NCBI RefSeq assembly: GCF_009909235.1
Contig: NZ_JAAAPO010000006.1
Coordinates: forward strand, 62,001-126,000
Reading direction: 5' to 3'
DNA from: Novosphingobium ovatum
Lineage (GTDB): Bacteria > Pseudomonadota > Alphaproteobacteria > Sphingomonadales > Sphingomonadaceae
Length of the DNA stretch: 64,000 bases
Part shown: piece by piece, positions 35,297 through 44,963 of the stretch
Layout of the letters: each line of letters opens with the position of its first letter
How positions within the stretch are numbered: the stretch's first letter is position 1
Translations under genes and position numbers: made by a program
Notes under the pieces: model-generated
Database searches by the model: none
What the model was told of the DNA's origin: nothing
The model's input: the letters and a program-made list of their open reading frames with translations, nothing else

Positions 35297-35330
35297 CCCC
35301 GCTGAGGCCATTGGCCTCGGCGGGGTTTCT
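35297..35330 (+). terminator. intrinsic terminator of the primase gene
   Basis: CCCCGC-T-GAGGCC, loop ATT, GGCCTC-G-GCGGGG, followed by TTTCT. A 12-bp stem with one mismatch, 38 bp after the stop codon. Confidence 0.75.
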
Positions 35331-35462
35331 GTATATGCCACATGAGGTACGAGATCGTCATTGCCAAAACCACCTTGCGGTAGCAGCGTTGATCCGTTTG
35401 CCGATGGCCTTCGGTCGTCATCCATAACCGGCCACACCTGTTCTCATCAATCCGCGAACAAA

Positions 35463-35482
35463 GTGGGCATGAGAATGGGCAT
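35463..35482 (+). repeat. putative integrase arm-type site, right
   Basis: A 20-bp copy of the left-end repeat at 9660-9679 with two differences: a GTGGGCAT unit and an ATGGGCAT unit 12 bp apart. It lies 46 bp inside the right attachment core, in the same orientation as the left copy. Confidence 0.5.
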
Positions 35483-35527
35483 GGAACCAGGTCACCCGTA
35501 TGAAATAGTTGTTTTTATTGTATTTCA

Positions 35528-35541
35528 TGGCGGAGCGGGAG
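35528..35541. repeat. attachment-site repeat, right end, inside tRNA-Ser
   Basis: TGGCGGAGCGGGAG on the plus strand, equal to the last 14 nt including CCA of the tRNA-Ser on the minus strand, and identical to 9503-9516. The intact tRNA stays at this end. Confidence 0.75.
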
Positions 35542-35618
35542 GGATTCGAACCCTCGATACGCTTTTGACGTATACTCACTTTCCAGGCGAGCGCCTTCGA
35601 CCACTCGGCCACCGCTCC
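35528..35618 (-). tRNA. tRNA-Ser (anticodon GGA)
   Basis: Read on the minus strand: acceptor arm GGAGCGG / CCGCTCC, D-arm GCCGAGTGGTCGAAGGC, anticodon arm CTCGC-CTGGAAA-GTGAG with anticodon GGA, a long class II variable arm (TACG ... CGTA) as expected for serine, T-arm with GGTTCGAATCC, discriminator G and an encoded CCA. 91 nt. It reads UCC/UCU codons. Its 3' end is the integration site of the 26-kb element. Confidence 0.97.
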
Positions 35619-35694
35619 GCATTGCTCTGGAAGGCAGGCCCCTAGCGTCATCCGCGCACTTGTGCAAGCGGTGGCGGCACGGCACACTCACGCC

Positions 35695-36714
35695 ATGCGC
35701 AAATTCCTTTGGCTGGCCGCTGCCGCACTCCTGATCCCGCCCCATGCGCGGGCCGCCCCGCCGCCGCCTGCGCCCAAAACACGCTCCGCCGCGCAAATCA
35801 TCAAAGACGCGCCCGACAGCGATTGGGTGACGATCGCCCCCGATGACCTGCTGGTGATGACGCTGGCACCCGATGCTGCGGGACAGCCGCGCCGGGTGGT
35901 GATCCAGCTGTTGCCCGCGCCATTCAGCCAGGGATGGATCGGCAACATCCGCCGACTGGCCACCGCGCATTGGTGGGACAACACCGCCGTCTATCGCGTG
36001 CAGGACAATTTCGTCGCGCAATTTGGCGATCCGGACGAAGACACCCCGCATGCCAAGCCGCTGCCGCCCGGTTTGGCGGTGATGCCCGAAAGCGCCTATG
36101 CCGCCCGCCTGCCCATCACCACCCTATCCGCGCTGACGACGCGCCGCATCACCACCGAAACCTTTGATACTACAGCATTATTCCTCAACGGCTGGCCGAT
36201 GGCAACCGCGCGCGACATCCGCGAGAACTTTATCGTTGATGCAAGGACGGGCAAGCCCCTGCCCCCATCAACACATCAGAATGTCTGGCCCACCCATTGC
36301 TATGGCACCATCGGCGTGGGCCGCAACAATTCGCCCGACACCGGCACCGGGGCCGAGCTATACGCCGTGATCGGCACGCCGCCGCGCCAACTGGACCGCA
36401 ACATCGCGGTGGTCGGGCGGGTGATCGCCGGAATCGAACATCTCTCCAGCCTGCCCCGCGGTCCCGCACCGATGGGGATGTATGGCGACAAGGCCAAGAA
36501 CACGCCCATCCTGTCGATCCGGCTGGCCAGCGCATTGCCGCCCGCCCAACAGCCCCGCCTGCAATCTCTCTCAACCACCAGCGACAGCTTTCGCGACTAT
36601 GTCAGCGCGCGCATCCATCGGCGCGACTCCTTCTACATCCTTTCGCCCGGCAGCGCCGACATATGTAACATCCCTGTGCCAATCCGCCCCGCCCCTGACC
36701 TATCCACCCCATAG
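35695..36714 (+). CDS. exported cyclophilin-type peptidylprolyl isomerase
   Basis: 339 residues from the ATG at 35695 (MRKFLWLAAAALLIPPHARA, a signal peptide ending in ARA). The body has cyclophilin-like segments: WWDNTAVYRVQDNFVAQFGDP corresponds to the FxRVIxxFMxQxGD region, and CYGTIGVGRNN to the GxLSMA region in weakened form. It would act as a periplasmic prolyl isomerase or folding helper. Several canonical active-site residues are changed (VQDNFV instead of the R-x-F-M-x-Q core), so activity may be low. It starts 77 bp from the 5' end of the tRNA, in the opposite orientation. Confidence 0.78.
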   Translation: MRKFLWLAAAALLIPPHARAAPPPPAPKTRSAAQIIKDAPDSDWVTIAPDDLLVMTLAPDAAGQPRRVVIQLLPAPFSQGWIGNIRRLATAHWWDNTAVYRVQDNFVAQFGDPDEDTPHAKPLPPGLAVMPESAYAARLPITTLSALTTRRITTETFDTTALFLNGWPMATARDIRENFIVDARTGKPLPPSTHQNVWPTHCYGTIGVGRNNSPDTGTGAELYAVIGTPPRQLDRNIAVVGRVIAGIEHLSSLPRGPAPMGMYGDKAKNTPILSIRLASALPPAQQPRLQSLSTTSDSFRDYVSARIHRRDSFYILSPGSADICNIPVPIRPAPDLSTP

Positions 36715-36951
36715 GGGGCAAAGCGCAAAACGTATTCATCCGGCAAATTCGTATGTGAACCGCATGGATCGCCCCCCGGTGGCCGGTGCCACGCTGGCGC
36801 ATTTCGGCAAGGGCTGGTAAACCTCTGATCAGGCGGCATTCGGCGGTTCGCGCTCGTATGCCGTGCAGATCATGCCGCAAGGGCGGGCATGCCTGACCGC
36901 CAAACCTCGGCACAGGCCGCCGCCCGATGCCAAACATAAAGGGGAGACAAC

Positions 36952-38391
36952 ATGAGCTATACAGCAGACCACCTGTTGCTGTTCGGCGCGACAGGTGACC
37001 TGTCGCAGCGCATGTTGCTGCCCTCGCTTTGCGCGCTGCACGCCGACAAGCTGGTCAGCGACAAGCTGGCGATTGTCGGCACCGCGCGCTCGGACATGAC
37101 CGACGAGAGCTTCCGCAACTTTGCCAAAGACGCGCTGGACCGGTTCCTGCCCGCCCATCGCAAGGGAGCGATCGAGGGTTTTTTGCGCCGGTTGAGCTAT
37201 CAGACGCTGGATGCCAACGAGACGGCCCATTACCACGATCTGGCCGCCAAGGTGCGACCCGATGCCGATGGTCTGGCGATTTTCCTGTCGACCGCGCCCA
37301 GCCTGTTCGAGGCGACGATCACAGGTCTGCAGGCTAGCGGTCTGGCGGGCGAACGCACCCGCATCGGTCTGGAAAAGCCGCTGGGGACGTGTCTGGATTC
37401 CAGCCGCGTGATCAATGACGCCGTCGCCCGCGCCTTCCCCGAGGAGCAGACCTTCCGCATCGACCATTATCTGGGCAAGGAAACGGTGCAGAACCTGTTG
37501 GCGCTGCGCTTTGCCAACATCATGTTCGAGCCTTTGTGGAACGCCGCGCACATCGACCATGTGCAGATCACCGTTGCCGAAACCGTGGGCCTTGAGGGCC
37601 GCGTCGGCTTTTACGATGGCGCGGGGGCCCTGCGCGACATGGTGCAGAACCACATGCTGCAATTGCTGGCGCTGGTGGCGATGGAGCCGCCTGCCCAATA
37701 TGACGCCACCGCCGTGCGCGACGAAAAGGTCAAGGTCTTGCGCTCGCTGCGCATGGTCAGCCCCGAGGAAACCGTGCGCGGCCAGTATGGCGCGGGCGCG
37801 ATCGATGGCAAGGCGGTGCCCGCCTATGCCAGCGAACTGGGCCAGCCGTCCGACACCGAGACCTTTGTCGCAATCAAGGCGCATATCGACAACTGGCGCT
37901 GGAAGGGTGTGCCCTTCTATCTGCGCACGGGCAAGCGGATGACCCGCCGGGTGACCGAGATCGTCATCCAGTTCCGCCCGATCCCGCACTCGATCTTTGC
38001 CGGCAAGGGCGCGCGGGCCGAGCCCAACCAACTGGTGATCGGCATCCAGCCCGAAGAAAACATCACCCTGACGCTGATGACCAAGGTGCCGGGGCTGGAC
38101 CGTGGCGGGGTGCGTTTGCGTCCGGTGCCGCTGGACATCGCGATGGACGATGCCTTTGCCGGGCCGCAGCGCCGGATCGCCTATGAACGGCTGCTGCTGG
38201 ACCTGATCGAGGGCGACCAGACGCTGTTCGTCCGCCGCGACGAGGTCGAGGCCCAATGGGAGTGGATCGACGCCATCCGCACCGTGTGGGAACAGAACGC
38301 CATTACCCCCAAAAGCTATTTCGCCGGCAGTTGGGGCCCTGCGGCCGCCGTGGCGCTGGCCGAACGCGACAACGTCAGCTGGCACGAATGA
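36952..38391 (+). CDS. zwf: glucose-6-phosphate 1-dehydrogenase
   Basis: 479 residues, ATG at 36952 with GGGGAG 6 nt upstream. The NADP-binding motif [17 protein letters not shown] opens the protein, and the active-site segment [13 protein letters not shown] (with the catalytic His and substrate-binding Lys) is intact. It oxidises glucose-6-phosphate to 6-phosphogluconolactone, the entry to the Entner-Doudoroff pathway. First gene of zwf-edd-glk-eda; no pgl gene lies in the run. About 235 bp upstream are gene-free and should hold the operon promoter. Confidence 0.97.
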   Translation: MSYTADHLLLFGATGDLSQRMLLPSLCALHADKLVSDKLAIVGTARSDMTDESFRNFAKDALDRFLPAHRKGAIEGFLRRLSYQTLDANETAHYHDLAAKVRPDADGLAIFLSTAPSLFEATITGLQASGLAGERTRIGLEKPLGTCLDSSRVINDAVARAFPEEQTFRIDHYLGKETVQNLLALRFANIMFEPLWNAAHIDHVQITVAETVGLEGRVGFYDGAGALRDMVQNHMLQLLALVAMEPPAQYDATAVRDEKVKVLRSLRMVSPEETVRGQYGAGAIDGKAVPAYASELGQPSDTETFVAIKAHIDNWRWKGVPFYLRTGKRMTRRVTEIVIQFRPIPHSIFAGKGARAEPNQLVIGIQPEENITLTLMTKVPGLDRGGVRLRPVPLDIAMDDAFAGPQRRIAYERLLLDLIEGDQTLFVRRDEVEAQWEWIDAIRTVWEQNAITPKSYFAGSWGPAAAVALAERDNVSWHE

Positions 38392-38439
38392 GGCGGTTCC
38401 CCCGCCCGCTTGTCAGCCCAACCCCCGGACACCTTTGAC

Positions 38440-40269
38440 ATGACCCAATTGCACTCCACCATCGCCCGCGTCACGGCGCGCATCGCCGCCCGGTCGCGCG
38501 ACAGCCGCCAACGCTATCTGGACCTGATGGCGCGCGAGGGCGATGCCCATGGCGACCGCTCGTCGTTTGGCTGTTCCAATCTGGCCCACGCCTATGCCGG
38601 GGCAGAGAGTGACCAGCCCACCATGGCTTTCACCCGCGCGGCCAATCTGGGCATCATCACCGCCTATAACGACATGCTGTCGGCGCATCAGCCCTATGGC
38701 CGCTACCCCGACGCGATGAAGATCTACGCCCGCGAAGTGGGGGCCACCGCGCAGGTCGCCGGCGCCACGCCCGCCATGTGCGATGGCGTGACGCAGGGCT
38801 ATGCGGGGATGGAACTGTCGCTGTTTTCCCGCGACACCATCGCCATGTCCACCGCTGTTGCCATGAGCCACGCGATGTTCGACGGCATGGCGTTGCTGGG
38901 CATATGCGACAAGATCGTGCCGGGTCTGGTGATCGGCGCGCTGCGCTTTGGCCATTTGCCCGCGATTTTTGTGCCGTCCGGCCCCATGCCCAGCGGCATC
39001 GCCAACAAGGACAAGCAGAAGACCCGCCAATTGTACGCCGAAGGCAAGGTGGGCCGCGAGGAATTGCTGAAGAGCGAGATGGGCTCCTACCACTCGCCCG
39101 GCACCTGCACGTTCTTTGGCACGGCCAATTCCAATCAGATGATGATGGAAATGATGGGCCTGCAATTGCCGGGATCGTCGTTCGTGCCGCCCAACACCCC
39201 GCTGCGCAGCGCGCTGACGCGGGCGGCGGTGCACCGGCTGGTGGCGATCACCCGCAAGGGCGCCGATCCGCGCCCGATGGCGCAGATGGTGGACGAACGC
39301 GCCATCGTCAACGCCTGCATCGGCCTGCTGGCCACCGGCGGCAGCACCAATCACGCCATCCACCTGCCAGCCATGGCGCGCGCGGCGGGGATCATTCTGG
39401 ACTGGGGCGATCTGGACGAATTGTCCAGCGTGGTGCCGCTGATCGCGCGGGTCTATCCCAATGGCTCGGGCGATGTGAACCATTTCCACGCCGCGGGCGG
39501 CATGGGCTATGTCATCGGCGAATTGCTGAGCGCGGGCCTGTGCCATGGTGACATCCTGACCGTGGCCGATGGCGGCATGGCGGCCTATGCCACCGAGCCG
39601 CATCTGGAAGCCGACACGCTCTCCTTCCGTGCCGCGCCCGCCGATCCGTTGGACCCGGCCATGCTGGCCAAGGTCGCCACGCCCTTTGCCCCCGATGGCG
39701 GCATGAGGTTGGTGCAGGGCAATCTGGGCCGTGCCACGTTCAAATCCAGCGCCGTCGATCCCTCGCGCTGGACGATCGAGGCCCCCGCCCGCGTGTTCGA
39801 CACCCAAGAGGACGTGCAGGCCGCGTTCAAGGCGGGCGAACTGGAGCGCGATGTGGTCGTCGTTGTGCGCTTCCAGGGGCCGCGCGCCAATGGCATGCCC
39901 GAATTGCACAAGCTGACCGCGCCGCTGGGCGTGTTGCAGGACAAGGGGTTCAAGGTCGCTCTGGTGACCGATGGGCGCATGTCGGGCGCATCGGGCAAGG
40001 TGCCCTGTGCCATCCACGCCACGCCCGAAGCGCTGTCGGACGCGGCCGGTCGCCCCGGCCCGCTGGCGCTGGTGCGTGATGGCGATGTGGTGCGGGTTTG
40101 CGCCCATTCCGGCACACTGGAGGTGCTGGCCGACCTGTCGGGCCGTGCCGCCGCCGTCCCGCCGCCGCCCGCACAGGGCATGGGGCGCGAACTGTTCGCC
40201 ATGTATCGCATGGCGGCCGATGGCGCGGAACAGGGCGGCTCGGCGATGCTGGCATTGGCCGGACTTTGA
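38440..40269 (+). CDS. edd: phosphogluconate dehydratase
   Basis: 609 residues from the ATG at 38440 ([16 protein letters not shown]); a TTG 30 bp upstream also keeps the frame open but family members start near this ATG. It is an IlvD/Edd-family Fe-S dehydratase: the cluster cysteines sit in [18 protein letters not shown] and [14 protein letters not shown], with a further Cys in [17 protein letters not shown]. It converts 6-phosphogluconate to KDPG. Only 48 bp separate it from zwf. Confidence 0.97.
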   Translation: MTQLHSTIARVTARIAARSRDSRQRYLDLMAREGDAHGDRSSFGCSNLAHAYAGAESDQPTMAFTRAANLGIITAYNDMLSAHQPYGRYPDAMKIYAREVGATAQVAGATPAMCDGVTQGYAGMELSLFSRDTIAMSTAVAMSHAMFDGMALLGICDKIVPGLVIGALRFGHLPAIFVPSGPMPSGIANKDKQKTRQLYAEGKVGREELLKSEMGSYHSPGTCTFFGTANSNQMMMEMMGLQLPGSSFVPPNTPLRSALTRAAVHRLVAITRKGADPRPMAQMVDERAIVNACIGLLATGGSTNHAIHLPAMARAAGIILDWGDLDELSSVVPLIARVYPNGSGDVNHFHAAGGMGYVIGELLSAGLCHGDILTVADGGMAAYATEPHLEADTLSFRAAPADPLDPAMLAKVATPFAPDGGMRLVQGNLGRATFKSSAVDPSRWTIEAPARVFDTQEDVQAAFKAGELERDVVVVVRFQGPRANGMPELHKLTAPLGVLQDKGFKVALVTDGRMSGASGKVPCAIHATPEALSDAAGRPGPLALVRDGDVVRVCAHSGTLEVLADLSGRAAAVPPPPAQGMGRELFAMYRMAADGAEQGGSAMLALAGL

Positions 40270-40286
40270 GGATAGACGGCAAACAC

Positions 40287-41285
40287 ATGGAACTCGTCTC
40301 TGTTGATATTGGCGGCACACATGCCCGTTTCGCGCTGGCTTCGGTCGGGGCGGATGGGGTGGTGCATCTGCAGCCCGAAACCACGCTGCACACCCGCGAC
40401 CATGCCAGCTTTGAATCGGCATGGGCGCATTTTGCCGAACTGAACGGCGGCGCATTGCCGCGTGCGGTGTCGTTGGCGGTGGCCGCCCCTGTCGGGGGAG
40501 AGGCGATCCAGTTCACCAACAACCCATGGGTGATCTATCCGGGGCAGTTGCGTGAACGGCTGAACGTCGATGCGGTCACGCTGATCAATGACTTTGGCGC
40601 GGTGGGCCATGCGGTGGCGCGCGCGGGGGATGCGCATTTCATCCATCTGGCCGGGCCGGACGTGGATCTGCCCGCCAATGGCACGATCAGCGTTGTCGGC
40701 CCCGGCACGGGTCTGGGCGTGGCGCATGTGTGGCGCGATGCGGCGATGGACGGCGGGCGCGGTTTCTATCACGTCCAATCGACCGAGGGCGGGCATATCG
40801 ACTTTGCCCCGCTGGACGCGATCGAGGACGCCATTCTGGCCCGCCTGCGCCAGCGCCACCGCCGCGTGTCGGTCGAGCGCGTGGTGGCCGGCCCCGCCAT
40901 CGTCGACATATACGAAACGCTGGCCGCGCTCGAAGGCCGCCCGTTCACCCCGCTGGATGATCGCACCATCTGGACGCGCGGCACCAGCGCCGAAGGCCGC
41001 CAGCAGGACGTGCTGGCCGCCGCGGCGGTTGACCGCTTCTGCCTGTCGCTGGGCAGCGCGGCGGGCGACTATGCGCTGGCCCATGGCGCCAGCGCGGTGG
41101 TTATCGCCGGTGGGCTTGGCCTGCGGATCAAGGACACGCTGATGGCCAGCGGCTTTGCCGACCGTTTCCGCGCCAAGGGCCGTTTTGAAAAGCTGATGTC
41201 GACCATTCCGGTCCGTCTGATCACCCATCCTCAGCCGGGCCTGTTGGGCGCGGCCGCCGCATTTCACAAGGAACACGCCGCATGA
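40287..41285 (+). CDS. glk: glucokinase
   Basis: 332 residues from the ATG at 40287 ([18 protein letters not shown], with the phosphate-binding DIGGTxxR motif); the frame is open much further upstream but within edd. [12 protein letters not shown] carries the catalytic Asp, and [12 protein letters not shown] is the second ATP-binding loop. It phosphorylates glucose to feed zwf. It lies 17 bp after edd and overlaps eda by 4 bp (ATGA). Confidence 0.95.
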   Translation: MELVSVDIGGTHARFALASVGADGVVHLQPETTLHTRDHASFESAWAHFAELNGGALPRAVSLAVAAPVGGEAIQFTNNPWVIYPGQLRERLNVDAVTLINDFGAVGHAVARAGDAHFIHLAGPDVDLPANGTISVVGPGTGLGVAHVWRDAAMDGGRGFYHVQSTEGGHIDFAPLDAIEDAILARLRQRHRRVSVERVVAGPAIVDIYETLAALEGRPFTPLDDRTIWTRGTSAEGRQQDVLAAAAVDRFCLSLGSAAGDYALAHGASAVVIAGGLGLRIKDTLMASGFADRFRAKGRFEKLMSTIPVRLITHPQPGLLGAAAAFHKEHAA

Positions 41286-41914
41286 CCGCGCCCATCGAAA
41301 ACATCATGCGCACCGCGCCCGTCATTCCGGTGCTGGTGATTGATGACATCGCCCACGCCCTGCCTCTGGCCGAGGCGCTGGTGGCTGGTGGCCTGAAGGT
41401 GCTGGAGGTGACGCTGCGCACCCCTTGCGCGCTGGAGGCGATCCGCGTGATGAAGCAGGTCCCCGGCGCGATCGTCGGCGCTGGCACGGTGCTGAACCCC
41501 ACCCAACTGGCGCAGGCGATTGATGCCGGCAGCGAATTCATCGTCTCGCCCGGTCTGACGCCGACGCTGGGTCAGGCGGCGGTGGATGCGGGTATCCCCT
41601 TCCTGCCGGGCACCGCCAATGCGGGCGACATCATGCTGGGGCTGGACCTTGGCCTCTCGCATTTCAAGTTCTTCCCGGCCGAGGCATCGGGCGGGACCGC
41701 CGCGCTGAAGGCCATTGCTGGCCCGTTTGGCGGCATCAGGATCTGCCCCACCGGCGGCATCACGCTGGCCACCGCGCCCAATTATCTGGCGCTGGAACCC
41801 GTGCTGTGCGTGGGCGGCAGCTGGATGGTGGGCAAGGACGTGTTTGACGGCGCCAAGGTCGACACCGCCAAGGTCACCGCCGCGGCCGCGGCCGCCGCCG
41901 CGCTGGCGCGTTGA
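41282..41914 (+). CDS. eda: 2-dehydro-3-deoxyphosphogluconate (KDPG) aldolase
   Basis: 210 residues. The class I aldolase residues are visible: Glu in [10 protein letters not shown], and the Schiff-base Lys in [12 protein letters not shown]. It cleaves KDPG into pyruvate and glyceraldehyde-3-phosphate, the last step of the Entner-Doudoroff pathway encoded by this operon. The start overlaps glk by 4 bp and a terminator-like hairpin follows. Confidence 0.97.
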   Translation: MTAPIENIMRTAPVIPVLVIDDIAHALPLAEALVAGGLKVLEVTLRTPCALEAIRVMKQVPGAIVGAGTVLNPTQLAQAIDAGSEFIVSPGLTPTLGQAAVDAGIPFLPGTANAGDIMLGLDLGLSHFKFFPAEASGGTAALKAIAGPFGGIRICPTGGITLATAPNYLALEPVLCVGGSWMVGKDVFDGAKVDTAKVTAAAAAAAALAR

Positions 41915-41919
41915 ACGAC

Positions 41920-41952
41920 AGGGGGCGCCGGTTTTTCGCCCGCGCCCTCTTT
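41920..41952 (+). terminator. probable terminator of the Entner-Doudoroff operon
   Basis: AGGGGGCGC and GCGCCCTCT form a 9-bp stem with one G-U pair, followed by TTC, a few bases after the eda stop. The T-run is short. Confidence 0.5.
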
Positions 41953-42062
41953 CGCACTGCACAATGACAGGTTACGTTTGACCGGCGGGGCATCAGACCC
42001 CGGCGGGAGGGAACGTTCGGCCAAAACGCACGGCCTTGCGGCCGTCAGGGAGTACCCATCGC

Positions 42063-44831
42063 ATGAGCCAGATCGCCGCTCTTGATGCCCGTTTGCAGGA
42101 ACTGCACAGCCGCACCGCCGAAACGCCGCTGTTCAATCCGGTGTTCCAACTGGCGCTGGAAATCTCGCGCAAGATCGAGGGCGGCGAATGGTCGCTGGAC
42201 CAGATCGAGAATCTGGTGGCCGAACTGGACTGTGAGGGGCTACGCGCCCGCGCCCGCCGCCTGCACCGCCTGATCGAGCCGGTCGAGCCTGACGCCAATC
42301 TGCAACGCGTGCGCGCCATGGCCGAAACGGGCGATTTTGCCGGTTTTGCCGCGCGGTGGAGCCGCCCTGTCGCCCATATCGTGTTCACCGCCCACCCCAC
42401 CTTCCTGCTGGCCAAGGCGCAGGCCGAGGCCGTTGCGCGGGCCGCCAGCACCGGCGATTTTGGCACAACCGCCTGCGCCGCCCCCGCCGCACGCGACACC
42501 ATCACGCTGGACAGCGAACATGACGCCGCGCTGGCTGCCATCGCTCGTGGCCAAAGCGCGCGGGACCGGCTGAACACCGCGTTGTTTGACACCGCCCGCA
42601 CCCGCTGGCCCAAGGATTGGCGCCGCCTGTCGCCCAATCCGGTGCGTTTTGCCAGCTGGGTCGGCTATGACATGGACGGGCGGACCGACATCGGATGGAA
42701 CACCTGCATCCGCTATCGCCTGATGGAAAAAAGCCAGCGGCTGGCCGGATATGCCACCATGCTGGCCGATGCCGCGCCCGATCTGGCCACGCGCCTGTTG
42801 TCGGCCAGCGAACGCGCGCAGGAAATGGCCGCGTTGTTTGCCGGTGACATGACCGATCCCGACGCCCTGTCGGCCGCCGCCAACACGCTGACCGCCGATC
42901 ACCCGGACAAGCTGATCTCGCTGGCGCCCGTGCTGGCCGAGATCGAGGCGATGGCCGCCGGGGCCAGCGATGATGACGCGCAGGCCCTGTTGACTGCCGC
43001 GGCCGCGATGCGGGCCGATGGGCTGGGCATGGGCTGGGTGCATTTCCGCGTCAATTCCAGCCAGTTGCAAAACGCCATCCGCCGCCGCATGGATCCCGAT
43101 GGCACGCTGGATCTGGCCAGTCAGGCCGCCTTGATGAAAATGCGCGAGCTGTTGGCCAATGCCCGCCCGCTGCGCGCCAATTTCGCGGCACTGGCGATCG
43201 AGAACAGCACCGCTGTGCGCCTGTTCCTGACCATGGCGCAGATCCTGCACCACATCGACGCCGACAGCCCGATCCGCATGCTGGTGGCAGAATGCGAACA
43301 GCCCACCACCGTGCTGGCCGCGCTTTATTTCGCCAAGCTGTTCGGGGTGGAAGACAAGGTGGACGTGTCCCCCCTGTTCGAAACCGAGACCGCGCTGGAG
43401 CATGGCGGGCGTTTTCTGGACGCGCTGTTGGCCGAACCTGCCTATCGCACCTATGCCCGCGCGCGGGGGCGGGTGGCGATCCAGACCGGCTTTTCCGACG
43501 CGGGCCGCTTTGTCGGGCAGATCCCGGCGGCGCTGGCCATCGAGCGCCTGCAAGGCCGTCTGGCCGAAGCAATGGCCGCCAATGAGCTGTCGGATGTCTC
43601 GGCGCTGATTTTCAACACCCATGGCGAAAGCATGGGCCGCGGCGCGCATCCGGCCAGCATGGCCGATCGTCTGGCGTGGCCGCTGTCACCTTGGGCGCGG
43701 CGGCGGTTTGTCCGCGCGGGCATCCGGCTGGAACCAGAGGTCAGCTTTCAGGGCGGCGATGGCTATCTGTTCTTTGGCACGGATGCGCTGGCGCTGGCCA
43801 CCCTCACCCGCTTCATCGAACTCTCGCCCGCCGAAACCGATCCCTATGCGCCGACCGACCCGTTCTATCGCCGCACCGATCTGAGCCTGGACTTTTATCG
43901 CGCCATCCGCCGGGTGCAACAGCGCCATCTGAACAGCGGCACCTATTCTCGCGCGGTGACGGCCTTTGGCTTGGGCCTGCTGAACGACACCGGCAGCCGC
44001 AAAAGCCGCCGCCAGTCCGACATCGCCGCCGACCGCAACATGTCGCTGCGCCAGATCCGCGCCATCCCGCATAATGCCGTGCTGCAACAGCTGGGCTATC
44101 CGGTGAACATCATCGGCGGTTTTGGCACGGCGGCAGATGGCAATATCGAGGCGCTGGCGGGCCTGTTGCGCGACAGCGCGCGCGGGCGGCAACTGGTGCG
44201 ACTGGTGCGGGCGGCCAACGCGCTGGCCAGCATCAAGACCGTCACCGCCTTTGGCGAGCTGTTCAACAGCGCCTATTGGGCCAGCCGCCCCTATCGCGGC
44301 CATGAAGAGCATATCGAGGACGGCTGTCTGGCGCTGGCCGAATATCTGACCAGCGATGACCGTGCGGGCGTGTTCCGCCGCCTGTCCACGCGCCTGCGGG
44401 TGGACGCGATGAAGCTCCACCGCCTGTTGGCGCTGATCCCCGACGAAGCCCCCCTGCCCGACCGCGAGCATACCCGCCGCATGATCGGGGTGTTGCAGGC
44501 TCTGCGTCTTGCGTTGTTCCAGCATATGTTCCTGCGGGTGGTGATGGTGCCGCAATTCAGCCGCGCCAACGACATCGCGCGCGAGGACGTGCTGGAGATG
44601 GTGTTCACCCTGCGCGTGGACGAAGCCTTAAGCCAATTGCGCCGCGCCTTCCCCACCAGTTTCCCCAGCCTGACCGATTTCCATGTCGAGGAACCGGCCG
44701 ACTATCCGGACGAGGCGGCCACCGGCTATAGCGCGATCCGCCGCGACTATATCGAGCCGATCGAACGCGCCTATGGTCTGGCGCTGCGCATCGGCACGGC
44801 CATCGCCAACGAATTCGGCGCCCACGGCTGA
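42063..44831 (+). CDS. ppc: phosphoenolpyruvate carboxylase, divergent form
   Basis: 922 residues from the ATG at 42063, which has GGGAG 10 nt upstream. The first signature VFTAHPTFLLAKAQ corresponds to TAHPT with the catalytic His. The C-terminal arrangement (RAIPHNAVLQQLGYPVN, SAYW-like NSAYWASRPY, and the end IANEFGAHG in place of NTG) fits PEPC by order and length. However, the glycine-rich catalytic loop reads NTHGESMGRGAHP where canonical PEPC has FHGRGGxxGRGGGP, so the enzyme is atypical. It would make oxaloacetate from PEP and bicarbonate, replenishing the TCA cycle beside the Entner-Doudoroff genes. Confidence 0.85.
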   Translation: MSQIAALDARLQELHSRTAETPLFNPVFQLALEISRKIEGGEWSLDQIENLVAELDCEGLRARARRLHRLIEPVEPDANLQRVRAMAETGDFAGFAARWSRPVAHIVFTAHPTFLLAKAQAEAVARAASTGDFGTTACAAPAARDTITLDSEHDAALAAIARGQSARDRLNTALFDTARTRWPKDWRRLSPNPVRFASWVGYDMDGRTDIGWNTCIRYRLMEKSQRLAGYATMLADAAPDLATRLLSASERAQEMAALFAGDMTDPDALSAAANTLTADHPDKLISLAPVLAEIEAMAAGASDDDAQALLTAAAAMRADGLGMGWVHFRVNSSQLQNAIRRRMDPDGTLDLASQAALMKMRELLANARPLRANFAALAIENSTAVRLFLTMAQILHHIDADSPIRMLVAECEQPTTVLAALYFAKLFGVEDKVDVSPLFETETALEHGGRFLDALLAEPAYRTYARARGRVAIQTGFSDAGRFVGQIPAALAIERLQGRLAEAMAANELSDVSALIFNTHGESMGRGAHPASMADRLAWPLSPWARRRFVRAGIRLEPEVSFQGGDGYLFFGTDALALATLTRFIELSPAETDPYAPTDPFYRRTDLSLDFYRAIRRVQQRHLNSGTYSRAVTAFGLGLLNDTGSRKSRRQSDIAADRNMSLRQIRAIPHNAVLQQLGYPVNIIGGFGTAADGNIEALAGLLRDSARGRQLVRLVRAANALASIKTVTAFGELFNSAYWASRPYRGHEEHIEDGCLALAEYLTSDDRAGVFRRLSTRLRVDAMKLHRLLALIPDEAPLPDREHTRRMIGVLQALRLALFQHMFLRVVMVPQFSRANDIAREDVLEMVFTLRVDEALSQLRRAFPTSFPSLTDFHVEEPADYPDEAATGYSAIRRDYIEPIERAYGLALRIGTAIANEFGAHG

Positions 44832-44843
44832 GGCCCGCGCAAA

Positions 44844-44876
44844 GGCGGCACTGTCCCACACTGGGACGGCGCCGCC
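44844..44876 (+). terminator. hairpin after ppc
   Basis: GGCGGC ... GCCGCC encloses GTCCCA / TGGGAC with a CAC loop, 13 bp after the ppc stop. There is no T-run, so it may be a weak terminator or a 3' stabilising structure. Confidence 0.4.
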
Positions 44877-44963
44877 GACTCGCTTGGCCAAAGGTTAACG
44901 GCGCGGTAACCATCTGACTTAACCATTCAGATGGAGGCGTGCGCCCCCGCACGCATTGCGCCG

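Larger units (their letters stand above)
9503..35541. mobile_element. tRNA-Ser-integrated, satellite-like element carrying a defence island (about 26 kb)
   Basis: The sequence TGGCGGAGCGGGAG occurs at 9503-9516 and again at 35528-35541, where it is the last 14 nt (with CCA) of the intact tRNA-Ser gene. A P4-type integrase starts 186 bp inside the left copy. Between the repeats lie integrase, AlpA-like regulator, two HTH regulators and a primase/helicase, plus four defence modules. Near each end there is also a copy of a GTGGGCAT-rich repeat with the spacing expected for integrase arm sites. Gene density, lower GC and absence of housekeeping genes contrast with both flanks. No capsid, terminase or conjugation gene is present, so it is a satellite or integrative island rather than a prophage. 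Confidence 0.85.

Noticed and set aside
36764..36820. 18-codon frame upstream of zwf
   Set aside because: Could be a leader peptide, but there is no ribosome site or attenuator-like structure to support it.
38413..40455. 680-codon minus-strand frame opposite edd
   Set aside because: Shadow of edd; His/Gly/Arg-rich with no domain.
39585..41276. 563-codon minus-strand frame opposite edd and glk
   Set aside because: Shadow of two well-identified genes.
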